Positions 1 through 7,582 of a stretch of DNA of 16,794 bases are shown piece by piece; position 1 is the stretch's first letter; each line of letters starts with the position of its first letter. The translations under genes and the position numbers were made by a program. The DNA comes from Roseovarius sp. (GTDB taxonomy: Bacteria; Pseudomonadota; Alphaproteobacteria; Rhodobacterales; Rhodobacteraceae): the NCBI GenBank assembly GCA_007125415.1, contig SLDH01000018.1, positions 1 through 16,794 of the forward strand, written 5' to 3'. The notes beneath the pieces are model-generated. The model had not been told where the DNA came from. It saw only the letters and a list, made by a program, of their open reading frames with translations, and did not search any database.

Positions 1-1343
1 CCCCGATCGACCATGGCCTGACGGCGCGCTGCCGTCTCCTCGATCCGCAGCTTCGGCATGCCGCTGGCCACCGCCTTGGTCATGCCGCCCATCGCATCAA
101 CCTCCTCCATCAGTTTCAGCGCTTCCTGCGCGAGATCATGGGTGAGCTTCTCGACGTAATAGCTGCCCGCCAGCGGATCGACCACATTGCTGACACCGGT
201 TTCCTCCTGCAGGATCAACTGGGTGTTGCGGGCGATGCGCGCGGAGAAATCGGTGGGCAGGGCGATCGCCTCGTCAAGCGCGTTGGTGTGCAGGCTTTGC
301 GTGCCCCCCAGCACCGCGCTCATCGCCTCATAGGCGGTGCGTATCACGTTGTTATAGGGGTCCTGCTCCTGCAACGACACGCCCGAAGTCTGGCAATGGG
401 TGCGCAGCATTTTCGAGCGCGGCTCCTTTGCGCCGAGGTCGGTCATGATCTGGTGCCAAAGCATCCTTGCGGCCCGCAGCTTGGCCGCTTCCATGAAGAA
501 GTTCATCCCGATGGCGAAGAAGAAGCTGAGCCGTCCGGCAAACCTGTCAACATCCATGCCGCGGGCGATGGCCGTTTTCACGTATTCCTTGCCATCGGCC
601 AGCGTGAAGGCCAGCTCCTGCACGAGGTTCGCGCCCGCCTCCTGCATATGGTAGCCCGAGATGGAGATCGAGTTGAATCGCGGCATCTGCGTGGAGGTAT
701 ATTCGATGATATCCGCGATGATCCGCATGCTGGGCTCGGGTGGATACACATAGGTGTTGCGCACCATGAATTCCTTCAGGATATCGTTCTGGATCGTCCC
801 GGACAGGAGCGACCTGTCATGGCCCTGCTCTTCGCCCGCGACAATGAAGCTGGCCAGAATGGGGATGACCGCGCCATTCATCGTCATGGAAACGCTGACC
901 TGATCGAGCGGGATGCCATCGAAGAGGATCTTCATGTCCTCGACGCTGTCGATCGCAACGCCGGCCTTGCCCACATCGCCCACCACGCGCGGATGATCGC
1001 TGTCATAGCCTCGATGCGTGGCCAGATCGAAGGCCACAGAAACCCCCTGCTGCCCCGCCGCGAGGTTGCGGCGATAGAAGGCATTCGACTCCTCGGCCGT
1101 GGAAAACCCGGCATATTGCCGGATCGTCCAGGGCCGCCCGGCATACATGGTGGCCTTCACACCGCGCGTGAACGGCGCCGCCCCCGGTATCGTGCCCAAA
1201 TGCGAGAGCCCCTCCAGATCCTCTTCCGTATAGAGCGGCTGAACGGGAATGCCCTCCAGGGTATGCCAGGTCAGATCCTCGAGCGGGCGGCCACGCAGCT
1301 CTTTCTCGGCCAGTTCACGCCAGTCGTCGCGTTTCGATCCCAT
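1..1343 (-). CDS. scpA: Methylmalonyl-CoA mutase, partial (N-terminal about 447 residues)
   Basis: This enzyme isomerises (R)-methylmalonyl-CoA to succinyl-CoA with adenosylcobalamin, the last step of propionyl-CoA assimilation. The visible part is the substrate-binding barrel. [13 protein letters not shown] lies near residues 75-87, [15 protein letters not shown] near 104-118, [11 protein letters not shown] near 154-164 and [13 protein letters not shown] near 226-238. Tyr77, Arg207 and His232 fall in the motifs that contact the CoA thioester in known mutases. The start is the ATG at 1343, preceded by AGAGGA at a good distance. The frame is open to the window edge, so the C-terminal cobalamin domain (DxHxxG) is off-window; the usual length is about 710 residues. 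The start overlaps the end of the upstream sulfotransferase-like gene by 29 bases, so the two are probably co-transcribed. The STAEESN and [13 protein letters not shown] motifs fit methylmalonyl- rather than ethylmalonyl-CoA mutase. Also named mcm or bhbA. Confidence 0.96.
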   Translation of the reverse strand, partial: MGSKRDDWRELAEKELRGRPLEDLTWHTLEGIPVQPLYTEEDLEGLSHLGTIPGAAPFTRGVKATMYAGRPWTIRQYAGFSTAEESNAFYRRNLAAGQQGVSVAFDLATHRGYDSDHPRVVGDVGKAGVAIDSVEDMKILFDGIPLDQVSVSMTMNGAVIPILASFIVAGEEQGHDRSLLSGTIQNDILKEFMVRNTYVYPPEPSMRIIADIIEYTSTQMPRFNSISISGYHMQEAGANLVQELAFTLADGKEYVKTAIARGMDVDRFAGRLSFFFAIGMNFFMEAAKLRAARMLWHQIMTDLGAKEPRSKMLRTHCQTSGVSLQEQDPYNNVIRTAYEAMSAVLGGTQSLHTNALDEAIALPTDFSARIARNTQLILQEETGVSNVVDPLAGSYYVEKLTHDLAQEALKLMEEVDAMGGMTKAVASGMPKLRIEETAARRQAMVDR

Positions 1344-2316
1344 TATGTTGTCCTCTTTCTGTCAGAGCCTGAAGCGGGGTTGTCCCCATCTTTTCAGGCC
1401 GGGTTTCCTCGATCAGGGTGGCAAGCCCATCCGCCCCGGCGCGCAGCCAGAACAGATCGTCGGCATAAATCTCCCTCAGAACCATCGTCTGCATCCGGTC
1501 GAACGGATGCCACCGCCCTTCGCCATCCGGCAGAAGGCCCGGGTCCACGCCCCTGTCGCGCAAGACCTGGCGCAGTTGCGGCAGGCCGGGCGCGCGGTTC
1601 ATCCATTCGCGCGCATGTGCTTTCGGCGGCGTGGCAAGACCCGTCATCAGCGAAAGCTGATATTCGGGCAGACCCCCATGGGCTTCATAGGGCAGCACGA
1701 TGATCTGCGCCTTGGGCAACGCCATGGCCACATCCCTGATCACATCGCGCCAGTGGCGGCCGGAGGTCACGAGCCGGTCCAGATCAGCGCTATCCGGCAC
1801 CCGCGCCCCGCGCGCAACGCAAAAGGCCGCCACGGATGCCCAATACCTGTCCTGGGCCCGGACAGACAGAAAGACACGGGCGATCCGCCCCCCGAAGGCA
1901 GCATCAAAGCGCGCAAGACGATTGCCGCAGCCGCGATAAAGACGGCTGTCGCGCAGGTTGTGGCGCGGCGTGCCGAGCATGTTTTCGTCGCTGATCAGCA
2001 GATGTCGCAGACCCCTCGCACGAGCATCGCGGATGGTCAGGCCGATCCGCCCCCGCGCGCGGCGCAGTTGCTGTGCCGGTGTCCTGATGTCTCCGGGCCG
2101 CGGCAGCACACCGCCCAGCATCCCTGATCGCGTGCGTTTCGGGCCGATGATGCCGATTCCACGGGAGGCGAGATCAGCCTCATTCTCTTGCAGATAGTTC
2201 TGAAAGACACTCGTGGCGGTGCGATGCGCGCCGATATGCAATGTAACATCCATCCGGTTCATACCCTTTCCAAGGCGCGTCACGGGTTGTGACACGGCAG
2301 GTGCTAGAGATGCCAT
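1315..2316 (-). CDS. Sulfotransferase-like P-loop protein
   Basis: A 333-aa protein. After a short leader it reads [17 protein letters not shown] (about residues 26-42), which resembles the 5'-phosphosulfate-binding loop of PAPS-dependent sulfotransferases; a downstream [10 protein letters not shown] stretch is typical of the same superfamily. The substrate cannot be told, and no signal peptide is evident. The ATG at 2316 has a near-perfect GGAGGTG five bases upstream, so I took it, although in-frame ATGs at 2262 and 2253 start nearer the conserved fold and 2262 also has a GGAAAGG site. The TGA stop lies inside the mutase gene, 29 bases past its ATG, suggesting translational coupling. It is divergent from the DUF4174 gene with 114 bp between the starts. 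The role in propionate metabolism is unknown; the linkage may be only positional. Confidence 0.8.
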   Translation of the reverse strand: MASLAPAVSQPVTRLGKGMNRMDVTLHIGAHRTATSVFQNYLQENEADLASRGIGIIGPKRTRSGMLGGVLPRPGDIRTPAQQLRRARGRIGLTIRDARARGLRHLLISDENMLGTPRHNLRDSRLYRGCGNRLARFDAAFGGRIARVFLSVRAQDRYWASVAAFCVARGARVPDSADLDRLVTSGRHWRDVIRDVAMALPKAQIIVLPYEAHGGLPEYQLSLMTGLATPPKAHAREWMNRAPGLPQLRQVLRDRGVDPGLLPDGEGRWHPFDRMQTMVLREIYADDLFWLRAGADGLATLIEETRPEKMGTTPLQALTERGQHNGIETRRLA

Positions 2317-2430
2317 GATGCACCTCCAAAGCTGACAAACCGATTAAAGCGGAATTTTTCTACAGACCCGGCCTCAAAGACCTTCGCAATGGCGGCTCGA
2401 CACTCTATATCCAGCGGCACAGGAGAAATC

Positions 2431-2886
2431 ATGAAACTACTGCTAGCCTCTGTTCTGATTACACTGTCCCCGACAGTTGTCATCGCGCAAGACGTCGACA
2501 TTCCGGCGGGCCGTCTGACTGACGAGATCATACTTGAAAATCCGTCGGTAAGCCTCGAAGAGTTTCTCTGGATCAAGCGCCCCATCGTTGTCTTTGCCGA
2601 CAGCCCCGCAGATCCGCGATTCATCGAACAGATGGCCCTGATCAACGACCGGCTGCATGAACTCGAATCGCGCGACGTGGTCGTTCTGACCGACACCGAT
2701 CCATCCGCGCGCTCGGCCTTGCGGCGCCAGTTGCATCCGCGCGGCTTCATGCTGGCGCTGGTCGGCAAGGATGGCGTCGTGTATCTGCGCCGCCCGTTGC
2801 CATGGGATGTGCGCGAGATCACCCGCTCGATCGACAAGCGGCCCATCAGACAGCAGGAAATCCGCGAGAGCAAGGGCGCAAGCTGA
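2431..2886 (+). CDS. DUF4174 domain protein, probably exported
   Basis: A 151-aa protein that begins with a typical signal peptide (MKLLLASVLITLSPTVVIA, cleavage likely before QD at residue 20). The rest matches what I know of the DUF4174 family: FLWIKRPIVVFADSPADPRF, then RDVVVLTDTDPSARSALR, then PRGFMLALVGKDG and RPLPWDVREI. The fold is thought to be thioredoxin-like, but no CxxC pair is present, so it is unlikely to be a redox enzyme by itself. The start at 2431 follows AGGAGAA; an in-frame ATG at 2389 would place residues before the signal peptide and is less likely. It is the only plus-strand gene in the left half, and converges on the lipoprotein gene with only 16 bases between the stops. 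Its function is unknown. Confidence 0.85.
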   Translation: MKLLLASVLITLSPTVVIAQDVDIPAGRLTDEIILENPSVSLEEFLWIKRPIVVFADSPADPRFIEQMALINDRLHELESRDVVVLTDTDPSARSALRRQLHPRGFMLALVGKDGVVYLRRPLPWDVREITRSIDKRPIRQQEIRESKGAS

Positions 2887-2902
2887 ACGATCCGGCCTCC
2901 CG

Positions 2903-3451
2903 TCATGGCCGCTCTCCGACCGTGACCACGAGAAGCCCATGTGCAGGGTCCATCAGGATCACGGCACCCAGCCCCGCATCATAGGCCAGCACGGCCGCCG
3001 GGTTCTCCAGCGCATGGCGGAACGCGCTTTCGGTCCGCTCCTCCATGCAGGCCCGCCCGTCAAGCCCCGCGCGGCGCATCTGCATCCCGAGCGAGCGGTG
3101 CAGATTGGCGATGTCGATCATGGCCTGATCGGGGGTCAGGGCGGGATTGTCGAGCGCCATGCGCCCACGCGCCTCGACCACCGATGCCGCACGCGACGGC
3201 TCCCGCAGAACCGGCATGGCCGCGCCGATCTCGGAGCCCGTGAGGCGGAACACACCTGCAGCACAACCCGTCCGCGTCACGAATTCCACCGTCTCGCCCA
3301 GCGCGAACCATGCCCCCAGCATTTGGCGCATCTCCTGCTCATCCACGCGCTCGCAGCCTGGAAGAGCCAGCAAACCCGCCAGAGACAGGACAGGAGCGGA
3401 TGCACTCACGATGCGAGACCGCAACAGATGGCAAGCAACCGTGTCGTTCAT
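2903..3451 (-). CDS. Hypothetical lipoprotein
   Basis: A 182-aa protein with an N-terminal signal of lipoprotein type: basic residues at 11 and 13, a hydrophobic run, and LPGC with the likely lipidated Cys33. The mature part has no family I recognise; it contains FVTRTGCAAGVF and two later cysteines and ends in a segment rich in small hydrophobics (VLAYDAGLGAVILMDPAHG). The start is placed at 3451, where ATGA shares four bases with the stop of the upstream mrr gene; an upstream extension to 3505 is in frame but would add 18 unlikely residues. It is the last gene of the pccA-mrr unit and converges with the DUF4174 gene. If mrr is an insertion, this gene would originally have followed pccA directly. 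Its N-terminus lies at that junction, so the true start is uncertain. Confidence 0.75.
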   Translation of the reverse strand: MNDTVACHLLRSRIVSASAPVLSLAGLLALPGCERVDEQEMRQMLGAWFALGETVEFVTRTGCAAGVFRLTGSEIGAAMPVLREPSRAASVVEARGRMALDNPALTPDQAMIDIANLHRSLGMQMRRAGLDGRACMEERTESAFRHALENPAAVLAYDAGLGAVILMDPAHGLLVVTVGERP

Positions 3452-4347
3452 TCGAAGTAGCTTTCTTCCACCACAGCTACCTTGAAGATCTCCGTCACAC
3501 GGCACCCCACCTCATGTCTAACCATCAAACGAGCCAGTTGCGGCCCGTCGATCAGAACAATCCGTGCGCCCAGTTTCTCGGCAGTCGAGTGGGCACTCGG
3601 GCTGAAAGACGAGGTGGTAACGAAGATGCCCTTGTTCACATCCTTGAGCCCAAGAGCACCATAGAAATCGCGAATGGCACCAGATCCGATCGGGCTGTTT
3701 GCCTGATATCGCTTGGCCTGAACGTAAACCTGATCGACGCCGAGGGGATCGAGATTGATGACTCCGTCAACTCCGTCATCGCCTGATTTCCCAAGGATAT
3801 GTCCTGCATGAGAGCCATAACCGTAACCCATCTTCAGCAGTAGGTCGACGATCACCGCCTCGAAGAAAGCAGGTTCTGCCTCGCGCAGTCGCACCAACAA
3901 ATCAGCTGCGAGCGCATCGTTGATCTGGGAGTGGGCAGCACGAATTTCCTCGTCAGGTGTGGTGGACCCAAGTTGCGATTGTTCCGCCTCATCCTTCACT
4001 TCAGCGCTGGTGCGCGACTTAAACTCCAAGAACGCATCATACTGTTCCAAAAATTTGGCATCTATTCGAGCCGGATTTTTTCCGAGTACCCGACGCCCCT
4101 CATCGGAAATCTCAAAGTGACCCCGCCGGGTATTGCGCAAGAGACCAGCCTGCTTGAGGTAGCTGCGGGCCCAATGGACGCGATTGGCGAACCGGGTCTG
4201 TTTACCACTCGGTAATAATTCCGACTTTTCTTCCTCGCTTAGCCGAAAGTCTTGCTCAAGCTGCCTGACCGCATCGGAAATTTTCACTTCACCGGATGCG
4301 GCCAATTCAAGCACTGGCTTCATAAGAGATTGATAGTCCGGTATCAT
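3448..4347 (-). CDS. mrr: Mrr-type (type IV) restriction endonuclease
   Basis: A 299-aa protein, the usual length for Mrr (about 300). Residues 1-110 form the winged-helix N-terminal domain (PDYQSLMKPVLELAASGE at the start, then ARSYLKQAGLL and FEISDEGRRVL). The catalytic Mrr domain covers about 160-290: FFEAVIVDLLLKMGYG, then GDDGVDG (189-195, Asp194 probably metal-binding) and VYVQAKRY (207-214, Gln210 and Lys212), the D-(Q/E)xK nuclease core. All key residues are present, so it should be active. Mrr enzymes cut DNA carrying foreign methylation. No methyltransferase or specificity gene is nearby, as expected for type IV. The ATG lies four bases after the pccA stop and the end overlaps the next start by four bases. 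Base composition differs from its neighbours: positions 4021-4080 have only 23 G/C in 60. I infer horizontal acquisition. Confidence 0.93.
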   Translation of the reverse strand: MIPDYQSLMKPVLELAASGEVKISDAVRQLEQDFRLSEEEKSELLPSGKQTRFANRVHWARSYLKQAGLLRNTRRGHFEISDEGRRVLGKNPARIDAKFLEQYDAFLEFKSRTSAEVKDEAEQSQLGSTTPDEEIRAAHSQINDALAADLLVRLREAEPAFFEAVIVDLLLKMGYGYGSHAGHILGKSGDDGVDGVINLDPLGVDQVYVQAKRYQANSPIGSGAIRDFYGALGLKDVNKGIFVTTSSFSPSAHSTAEKLGARIVLIDGPQLARLMVRHEVGCRVTEIFKVAVVEESYFE

Positions 4348-4351
4348 TCGC

Positions 4352-6397
4352 TCACTCGAACTCCATGATCACGTCATCCACGGAGAGGCTGTCACCGGGG
4401 CCCGCGTTGATCTGCGTGACGATGCCCTTGCGTTCGGCGCGCAGGATGTTTTCCATCTTCATCGCCTCCACCGTGCACAGGGCCTGCCCCACCTGCACCT
4501 CTTCGCCCACGGCCACATCCACCTTGACGATCAGCCCCGGCATCGGACAGAGCAGCATCTTCGATGTATCAGGCGGCAGTTTCTCGGGCATTAACGCGGC
4601 CAGTTCCGCCTGACGGGGGCTGCGCACATGCACCTTGAGGTCCGCACCCCGGCTGCGGATGCGAAAGCCACCGCTGATCTTGCCCACTTTCAGCACCAGC
4701 CGCGCGCCGCCCACATCGAGCCTTGCCAGACCGTCACCCGGGGTCCAGTCACTTGCCACGCGCAGCGATGCGCCATCGGCGAAATTCACGGTGGAACCGC
4801 CCCGGTCTGCGGCCACCGTCACCGGATAGCTCTGCCCTTGCAGGTTCACCACCCAGTCATCCCCCACCTTGCGCTCGTGATTGTCCATCCGGCCCGAGAT
4901 CCGCGTGCGCCTGATCTCGCCCACACGGTGCATCGCGGCACAACTCGCGGCGATCGCGCGCAACGCATCCTCGCCCAGGTTCACGCCGTGAAACCCGTCG
5001 GGATACTCTTCGGCGATGAAGGCTGTCGTCATGTCGCCCGCCGCGAATTTCGCATGGTCCATCACGGCACTCAGGAAGGGCAGATTATGGCCGATCCCCT
5101 CGATTTCGAAGCTGTCCAGCGCCACGCGCATCGCCTCGATGGACGCCGCGCGATCAGGCGCCCAGGTGCAGAGCTTGGCAATCATCGGGTCGTAATACAT
5201 CGAAATCTCGCCCCCGTCATAGACGCCCGTGTCATTGCGCACCGCCGTTTCTCCCCGCGGCGCGCTCCCCTGCCACTTGCCCGTGTCGAGAAGCGGGCCG
5301 GCGGCCACTTCCTGTGGCGGGCGATAGCGCGTCAGCCGCCCGATGGAGGGCAGGAAATTGCGATAAGGGTCTTCGGCATAAAGGCGGCTTTCCATGGCCC
5401 AGCCGGTGAGCGTCACGTCATCCTGTGTCAGACCCAGCTTTTCGCCGGCCGCCACGCGGATCATCTGCTCCACGAGGTCCACCCCGGTGATGAGTTCGGT
5501 CACCGGGTGTTCCACCTGCAGGCGGGTGTTCATCTCCAGAAAGTAGAAATTCCGCTCGCCATCGACGATGAATTCCACGGTGCCTGCGCTGGCGTAACCG
5601 ACCGCATGCGCAAGGGCGAGCGCCTGTTCACCCATCGCGCGGCGGGTGGTGCCATCAAGAAACGGGCTGGGCGCCTCTTCGATCACCTTCTGGTTGCGCC
5701 GCTGGATCGAGCATTCGCGCTCGCCGAGGTAGACGCCATTCCCATGGCTGTCACAGAGCACCTGGATTTCGATATGGCGCGGCTGGGTCACGAATTTCTC
5801 GATGAAGATCCGATCATCGCCGAAGCTGCTTGCGGCTTCGTTCCTGGAGCTCTGAAAACCCTCGCGCGCCTCGTCATCATTCCAGGCGATGCGCATGCCC
5901 TTGCCCCCGCCCCCGGCGCTGGCCTTGATCATCACCGGATAGCCGATCTCGCCGGCGATCTTCACGGCATGGTCGGCATCGTCGATGAGCCCCATGACCC
6001 CGGGCACCGTGCTGACCCCGGCCTCCTGCGCGATCTTCTTCGAGGTGATCTTGTCGCCCATCTTTTCGATGGCGCCCACCGGTGGCCCGATGAAGGCCAC
6101 CCCGGCCGCCTCCAGCGCCACGGCGAATTTGGGGTTTTCCGACAGGAAACCGTAGCCCGGATGCACCGCCTCGGCCCCGGTCTGGCGGATGGCCTCCATT
6201 ACCTTCTCGATCACGATATAGCTTTCGCTTGCGGGTGACGGGCCTATATGCACGGCCTCATCGGCCATCTTGACGTGAAGCGCGTTGCGATCCGCATCCG
6301 AATAGATCGCCACTGTCGAAATGCCCATCTTGCGCGCGGTCTTGATGACACGGCAGGCGATTTCGCCACGGTTGGCAATCAGGATCTTCTTGAACAT
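4352..6397 (-). CDS. pccA: Propionyl-CoA carboxylase, biotin-carrying alpha subunit
   Basis: PccA carboxylates its own biotin using ATP and bicarbonate; PccB then moves the carboxyl group to propionyl-CoA, giving methylmalonyl-CoA in the cytoplasm. The 681 residues match the roseobacter enzyme of known structure in length. Order: biotin carboxylase N-domain from KKILIANRGEIACRVI, ATP-grasp with GGGGKGM (162-168), ERECSIQRR (226-234) and EMNTRLQVEHPVTE (288-301); then a linking region (about 450-600) in the position of the BT domain that contacts PccB; then the biotinyl domain with EAMKMEN, the biotin being on about Lys647. The ATG at 6397 is preceded by AAGGAA. A strong terminator 174 bases upstream of the start implies its own promoter, or read-through, rather than simple co-transcription with pccB. 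mrr follows after four bases. Confidence 0.98.
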   Translation of the reverse strand: MFKKILIANRGEIACRVIKTARKMGISTVAIYSDADRNALHVKMADEAVHIGPSPASESYIVIEKVMEAIRQTGAEAVHPGYGFLSENPKFAVALEAAGVAFIGPPVGAIEKMGDKITSKKIAQEAGVSTVPGVMGLIDDADHAVKIAGEIGYPVMIKASAGGGGKGMRIAWNDDEAREGFQSSRNEAASSFGDDRIFIEKFVTQPRHIEIQVLCDSHGNGVYLGERECSIQRRNQKVIEEAPSPFLDGTTRRAMGEQALALAHAVGYASAGTVEFIVDGERNFYFLEMNTRLQVEHPVTELITGVDLVEQMIRVAAGEKLGLTQDDVTLTGWAMESRLYAEDPYRNFLPSIGRLTRYRPPQEVAAGPLLDTGKWQGSAPRGETAVRNDTGVYDGGEISMYYDPMIAKLCTWAPDRAASIEAMRVALDSFEIEGIGHNLPFLSAVMDHAKFAAGDMTTAFIAEEYPDGFHGVNLGEDALRAIAASCAAMHRVGEIRRTRISGRMDNHERKVGDDWVVNLQGQSYPVTVAADRGGSTVNFADGASLRVASDWTPGDGLARLDVGGARLVLKVGKISGGFRIRSRGADLKVHVRSPRQAELAALMPEKLPPDTSKMLLCPMPGLIVKVDVAVGEEVQVGQALCTVEAMKMENILRAERKGIVTQINAGPGDSLSVDDVIMEFE

Positions 6398-6570
6398 CTG
6401 TGATTCCTTCTTTCATCAACTCAAAAGGGCTAACGCCCGGCATCCGCATGTGACGGTGTCCGCGCTTGTCTGAAACGATCGGGTGTCATGGGTGCGGTCG
6501 CCCGCGCCGCAAGCAGCGGTGCGGCCGGGCAAGGTTTCAACGGCTGGAGATAGAGAGCGCCCGCCCCGCA

Positions 6571-6610
6571 GAAAAAGGGACGGCACAGGCCTTTCGGCGC
6601 TGCACCGTCC
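6571..6610 (-). terminator. Intrinsic terminator between the 114-aa gene and pccA
   Basis: On the minus strand, GGACGGTGCAG pairs with CTGTGCCGTCC over 11 continuous pairs, counting two G-U wobbles. Above this, GCC-GAAA-GGC closes a GNRA tetraloop with one bulged C. The stem is followed by CTTTTTC, a proper U-tract. It lies 194 bases after the 114-aa gene stop and 173 bases before the pccA start. It either ends the pccB-side transcript, or ends a separate small RNA. Confidence 0.82.
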
Positions 6611-6724
6611 TGACAGGGATCGCCTACGAAATAGACTGGCAAACATTACCCTTGGGGATAGGGCAGGTTGGGTGTGACAAGGATGGCCCCGTTGAAACAA
6701 CCTGTCCATGGCGGGCCATGATAC

Positions 6725-6745
6725 AATACACCCATAGGCTGTATT
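6725..6745. promoter_or_regulatory. Operator-like inverted repeat
   Basis: AATACACCC-ATA-GGCTGTATT: two 9-bp arms with eight of nine pairs matching around a 3-bp centre. It is A/T-rich in G+C-rich surroundings and is intergenic. A TGATACAAT extended -10-like sequence overlaps its left end on the plus strand. The protein that might bind is unknown; it does not resemble the TTTGCAAA sites near pccB. Confidence 0.35.
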
Positions 6746-6804
6746 TCGCGCATTTTTACACGAGGTCGGCGAGATGTCGCCGGAACATGCGAAGCCAGCG
6801 GCGC

Positions 6805-7149
6805 TCATTCAAACGCCTCCGGGAAGGCGGCCCGCGCGGCGGATGGATCAAGCACCAGCAGTGCTTCGTAGCTTTCAGGGTCGAACGGCTCTTCAGCGGG
6901 GAGAACCTCGCGCCCGAACAGCCAGCTCAACCGTCCCGCATCGAGGTTCCCGCGCTCGAAAGGGCGATCTCCAAAGCACTGCCAGAGCGCTTTTACGAAC
7001 CCGGTGTCCGCGCGCCTGTCAGCTGGACGTCGGTCACGGTAGCGCTCCCGTGCGACCAGAGGGGTGGCCCCCTTCGGATTTGCGCGCCGGATGGTGAACT
7101 GAAAATCCGTGCCCGGCAATCGCCCGGGAAAGCCGCGATGCTTCATCAT
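6805..7149 (-). CDS. Hypothetical protein, 114 aa
   Basis: I do not recognise the family. The protein has a basic N-terminal half (RRANPKGATPLVARERYRDR) and a less charged C-terminal half with FVKALWQCFGDRPFERG, GRLSWLFGREVLP and FDPESYEALLVLDPSAA. It has no signal peptide or membrane segment, so it is probably cytoplasmic. Third codon positions are about 70 percent G/C, which favours real coding over chance. Two ATGs, at 7149 and 7146, could start it; the ribosome site is weak. It is downstream of the 45-aa lipoprotein gene, with an 81-base gap that holds a stable hairpin, and upstream of the pccA-side terminator. The composition and the clean C-terminus make it likely to be real, but I cannot give a function. 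Confidence 0.6.
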   Translation of the reverse strand: MMKHRGFPGRLPGTDFQFTIRRANPKGATPLVARERYRDRRPADRRADTGFVKALWQCFGDRPFERGNLDAGRLSWLFGREVLPAEEPFDPESYEALLVLDPSAARAAFPEAFE

Positions 7150-7187
7150 GGAGCATCACTCGCAACAAGATGCTGCGTTGTCGGGTT

Positions 7188-7213
7188 CAGAACGGGCCTC
7201 GCGGCCCGATCTG
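7188..7213 (-). terminator. Hairpin after the small lipoprotein gene
   Basis: On the minus strand CGGGCC-GCGA-GGCCCG forms a 6-bp G/C stem with a GNRA tetraloop. Four more pairs (CAGA/TCTG) extend it beyond one T-T mismatch. It is 17 bases past the lipoprotein stop. No U-tract follows, so it may be a weak terminator or an mRNA 3'-end stabiliser rather than a full stop. Confidence 0.5.
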
Positions 7214-7230
7214 TTCGCGTGGTCTCGTGA

Positions 7231-7368
7231 TTACTTGTATTTGCCGGTCTCGACCGGTTCAGTCGTAATCGGTTCGATGACGACGAATTCTTCCTCTTGC
7301 TGGCCGCCGCAGGCCGCAACGATGGCAACGAAACCGAGCGCGACGACGCTCTTGATAGTCTTGGACAT
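7231..7368 (-). CDS. Small lipoprotein, 45 aa
   Basis: A complete short gene of 46 codons. MSKTIKSVVALGFVAIVAAC is a full lipoprotein signal: Lys at 3 and 6, a hydrophobic core, and VAAC with Cys20 as the lipidated residue. The mature peptide is only about 26 residues, GGQQEEEF then VVIEPITTEPVETGKYK, acidic and probably unstructured on the inner face of a membrane. The start is supported by AGGAGA five bases before the ATG. I believe similar short, acidic lipoproteins ending in TGKYK occur in other Rhodobacteraceae, but this is from memory. It lies between the DUF6497-like gene and the 114-aa gene, with 214 bp of leader upstream containing competing hairpins and its own transcript-end hairpin downstream, so it may be a separate transcript. 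The function is unknown. Confidence 0.85.
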   Translation of the reverse strand: MSKTIKSVVALGFVAIVAACGGQQEEEFVVIEPITTEPVETGKYK

Positions 7369-7427
7369 ATGTGTCTCCTGTCTGTGTTCGCGGTCGATGG
7401 CAGGCTTTCCTTAACGCACCGCGCATG

Positions 7428-7458
7428 TTGCGAGAAATCGATTGCATGCTCGCAATCG
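7428..7458. repeat. Two overlapping inverted repeats in the lipoprotein leader
   Basis: TTGCGAG (7428-7434) pairs with CTCGCAA (7449-7455), and CGATTGC (7439-7445) pairs with GCAATCG (7452-7458). Both have perfect 7-bp arms but share the right-hand bases, so only one hairpin can form at a time. They lie 60-90 bases upstream of the 45-aa lipoprotein start and could be an operator or alternative RNA structures. Confidence 0.4.
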
Positions 7459-7582
7459 CCTCCGACATTAGCAGAACTCTCCGGGATTAAACATTCAGCG
7501 ATCACGTTCAGGTCATGATGTGGCGGGAAAGCCTCAGATGGTGAAGTGGCGCCCCCTTCAGCCACAATATATAGTGGTTTCA

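Larger units (their letters stand above)
6398..6804. other. Intergenic region upstream of pccA (407 bp)
   Basis: I see no convincing gene here. It holds, read toward pccA on the minus strand, an imperfect inverted repeat rich in A/T (6725-6745), a 7-bp inverted repeat CAGGTTG/CAACCTG (6665-6705), an intrinsic terminator (6571-6610), and a short GGGC-GTTA-GCCC hairpin followed by TTTT (6423-6438) about 30 bases before the pccA start. Two minus-strand reading frames cross it (6430-6642 and 6416-6808), but their codon-position composition is poor and the terminator lies inside both. The pccA promoter must be within this region or further upstream; I could not fix its -35 and -10 boxes. Confidence 0.6.

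Noticed and set aside
138..1703. 521-codon plus-strand open frame across the mutase gene
   Set aside because: It is antisense to the clearly identified methylmalonyl-CoA mutase and reads as Arg/His-rich antisense sequence with no recognisable domain.
4628..6238. 536-codon plus-strand open frame across pccA
   Set aside because: Shadow of pccA on the opposite strand; no family features.
6430..6642. Possible 70-aa minus-strand gene with a TTG start and an AAGGG site upstream of pccA
   Set aside because: Codon positions 1, 2 and 3 have similar G+C (about 70, 62 and 61 percent by my count), unlike real genes here, and a strong terminator hairpin lies within it.
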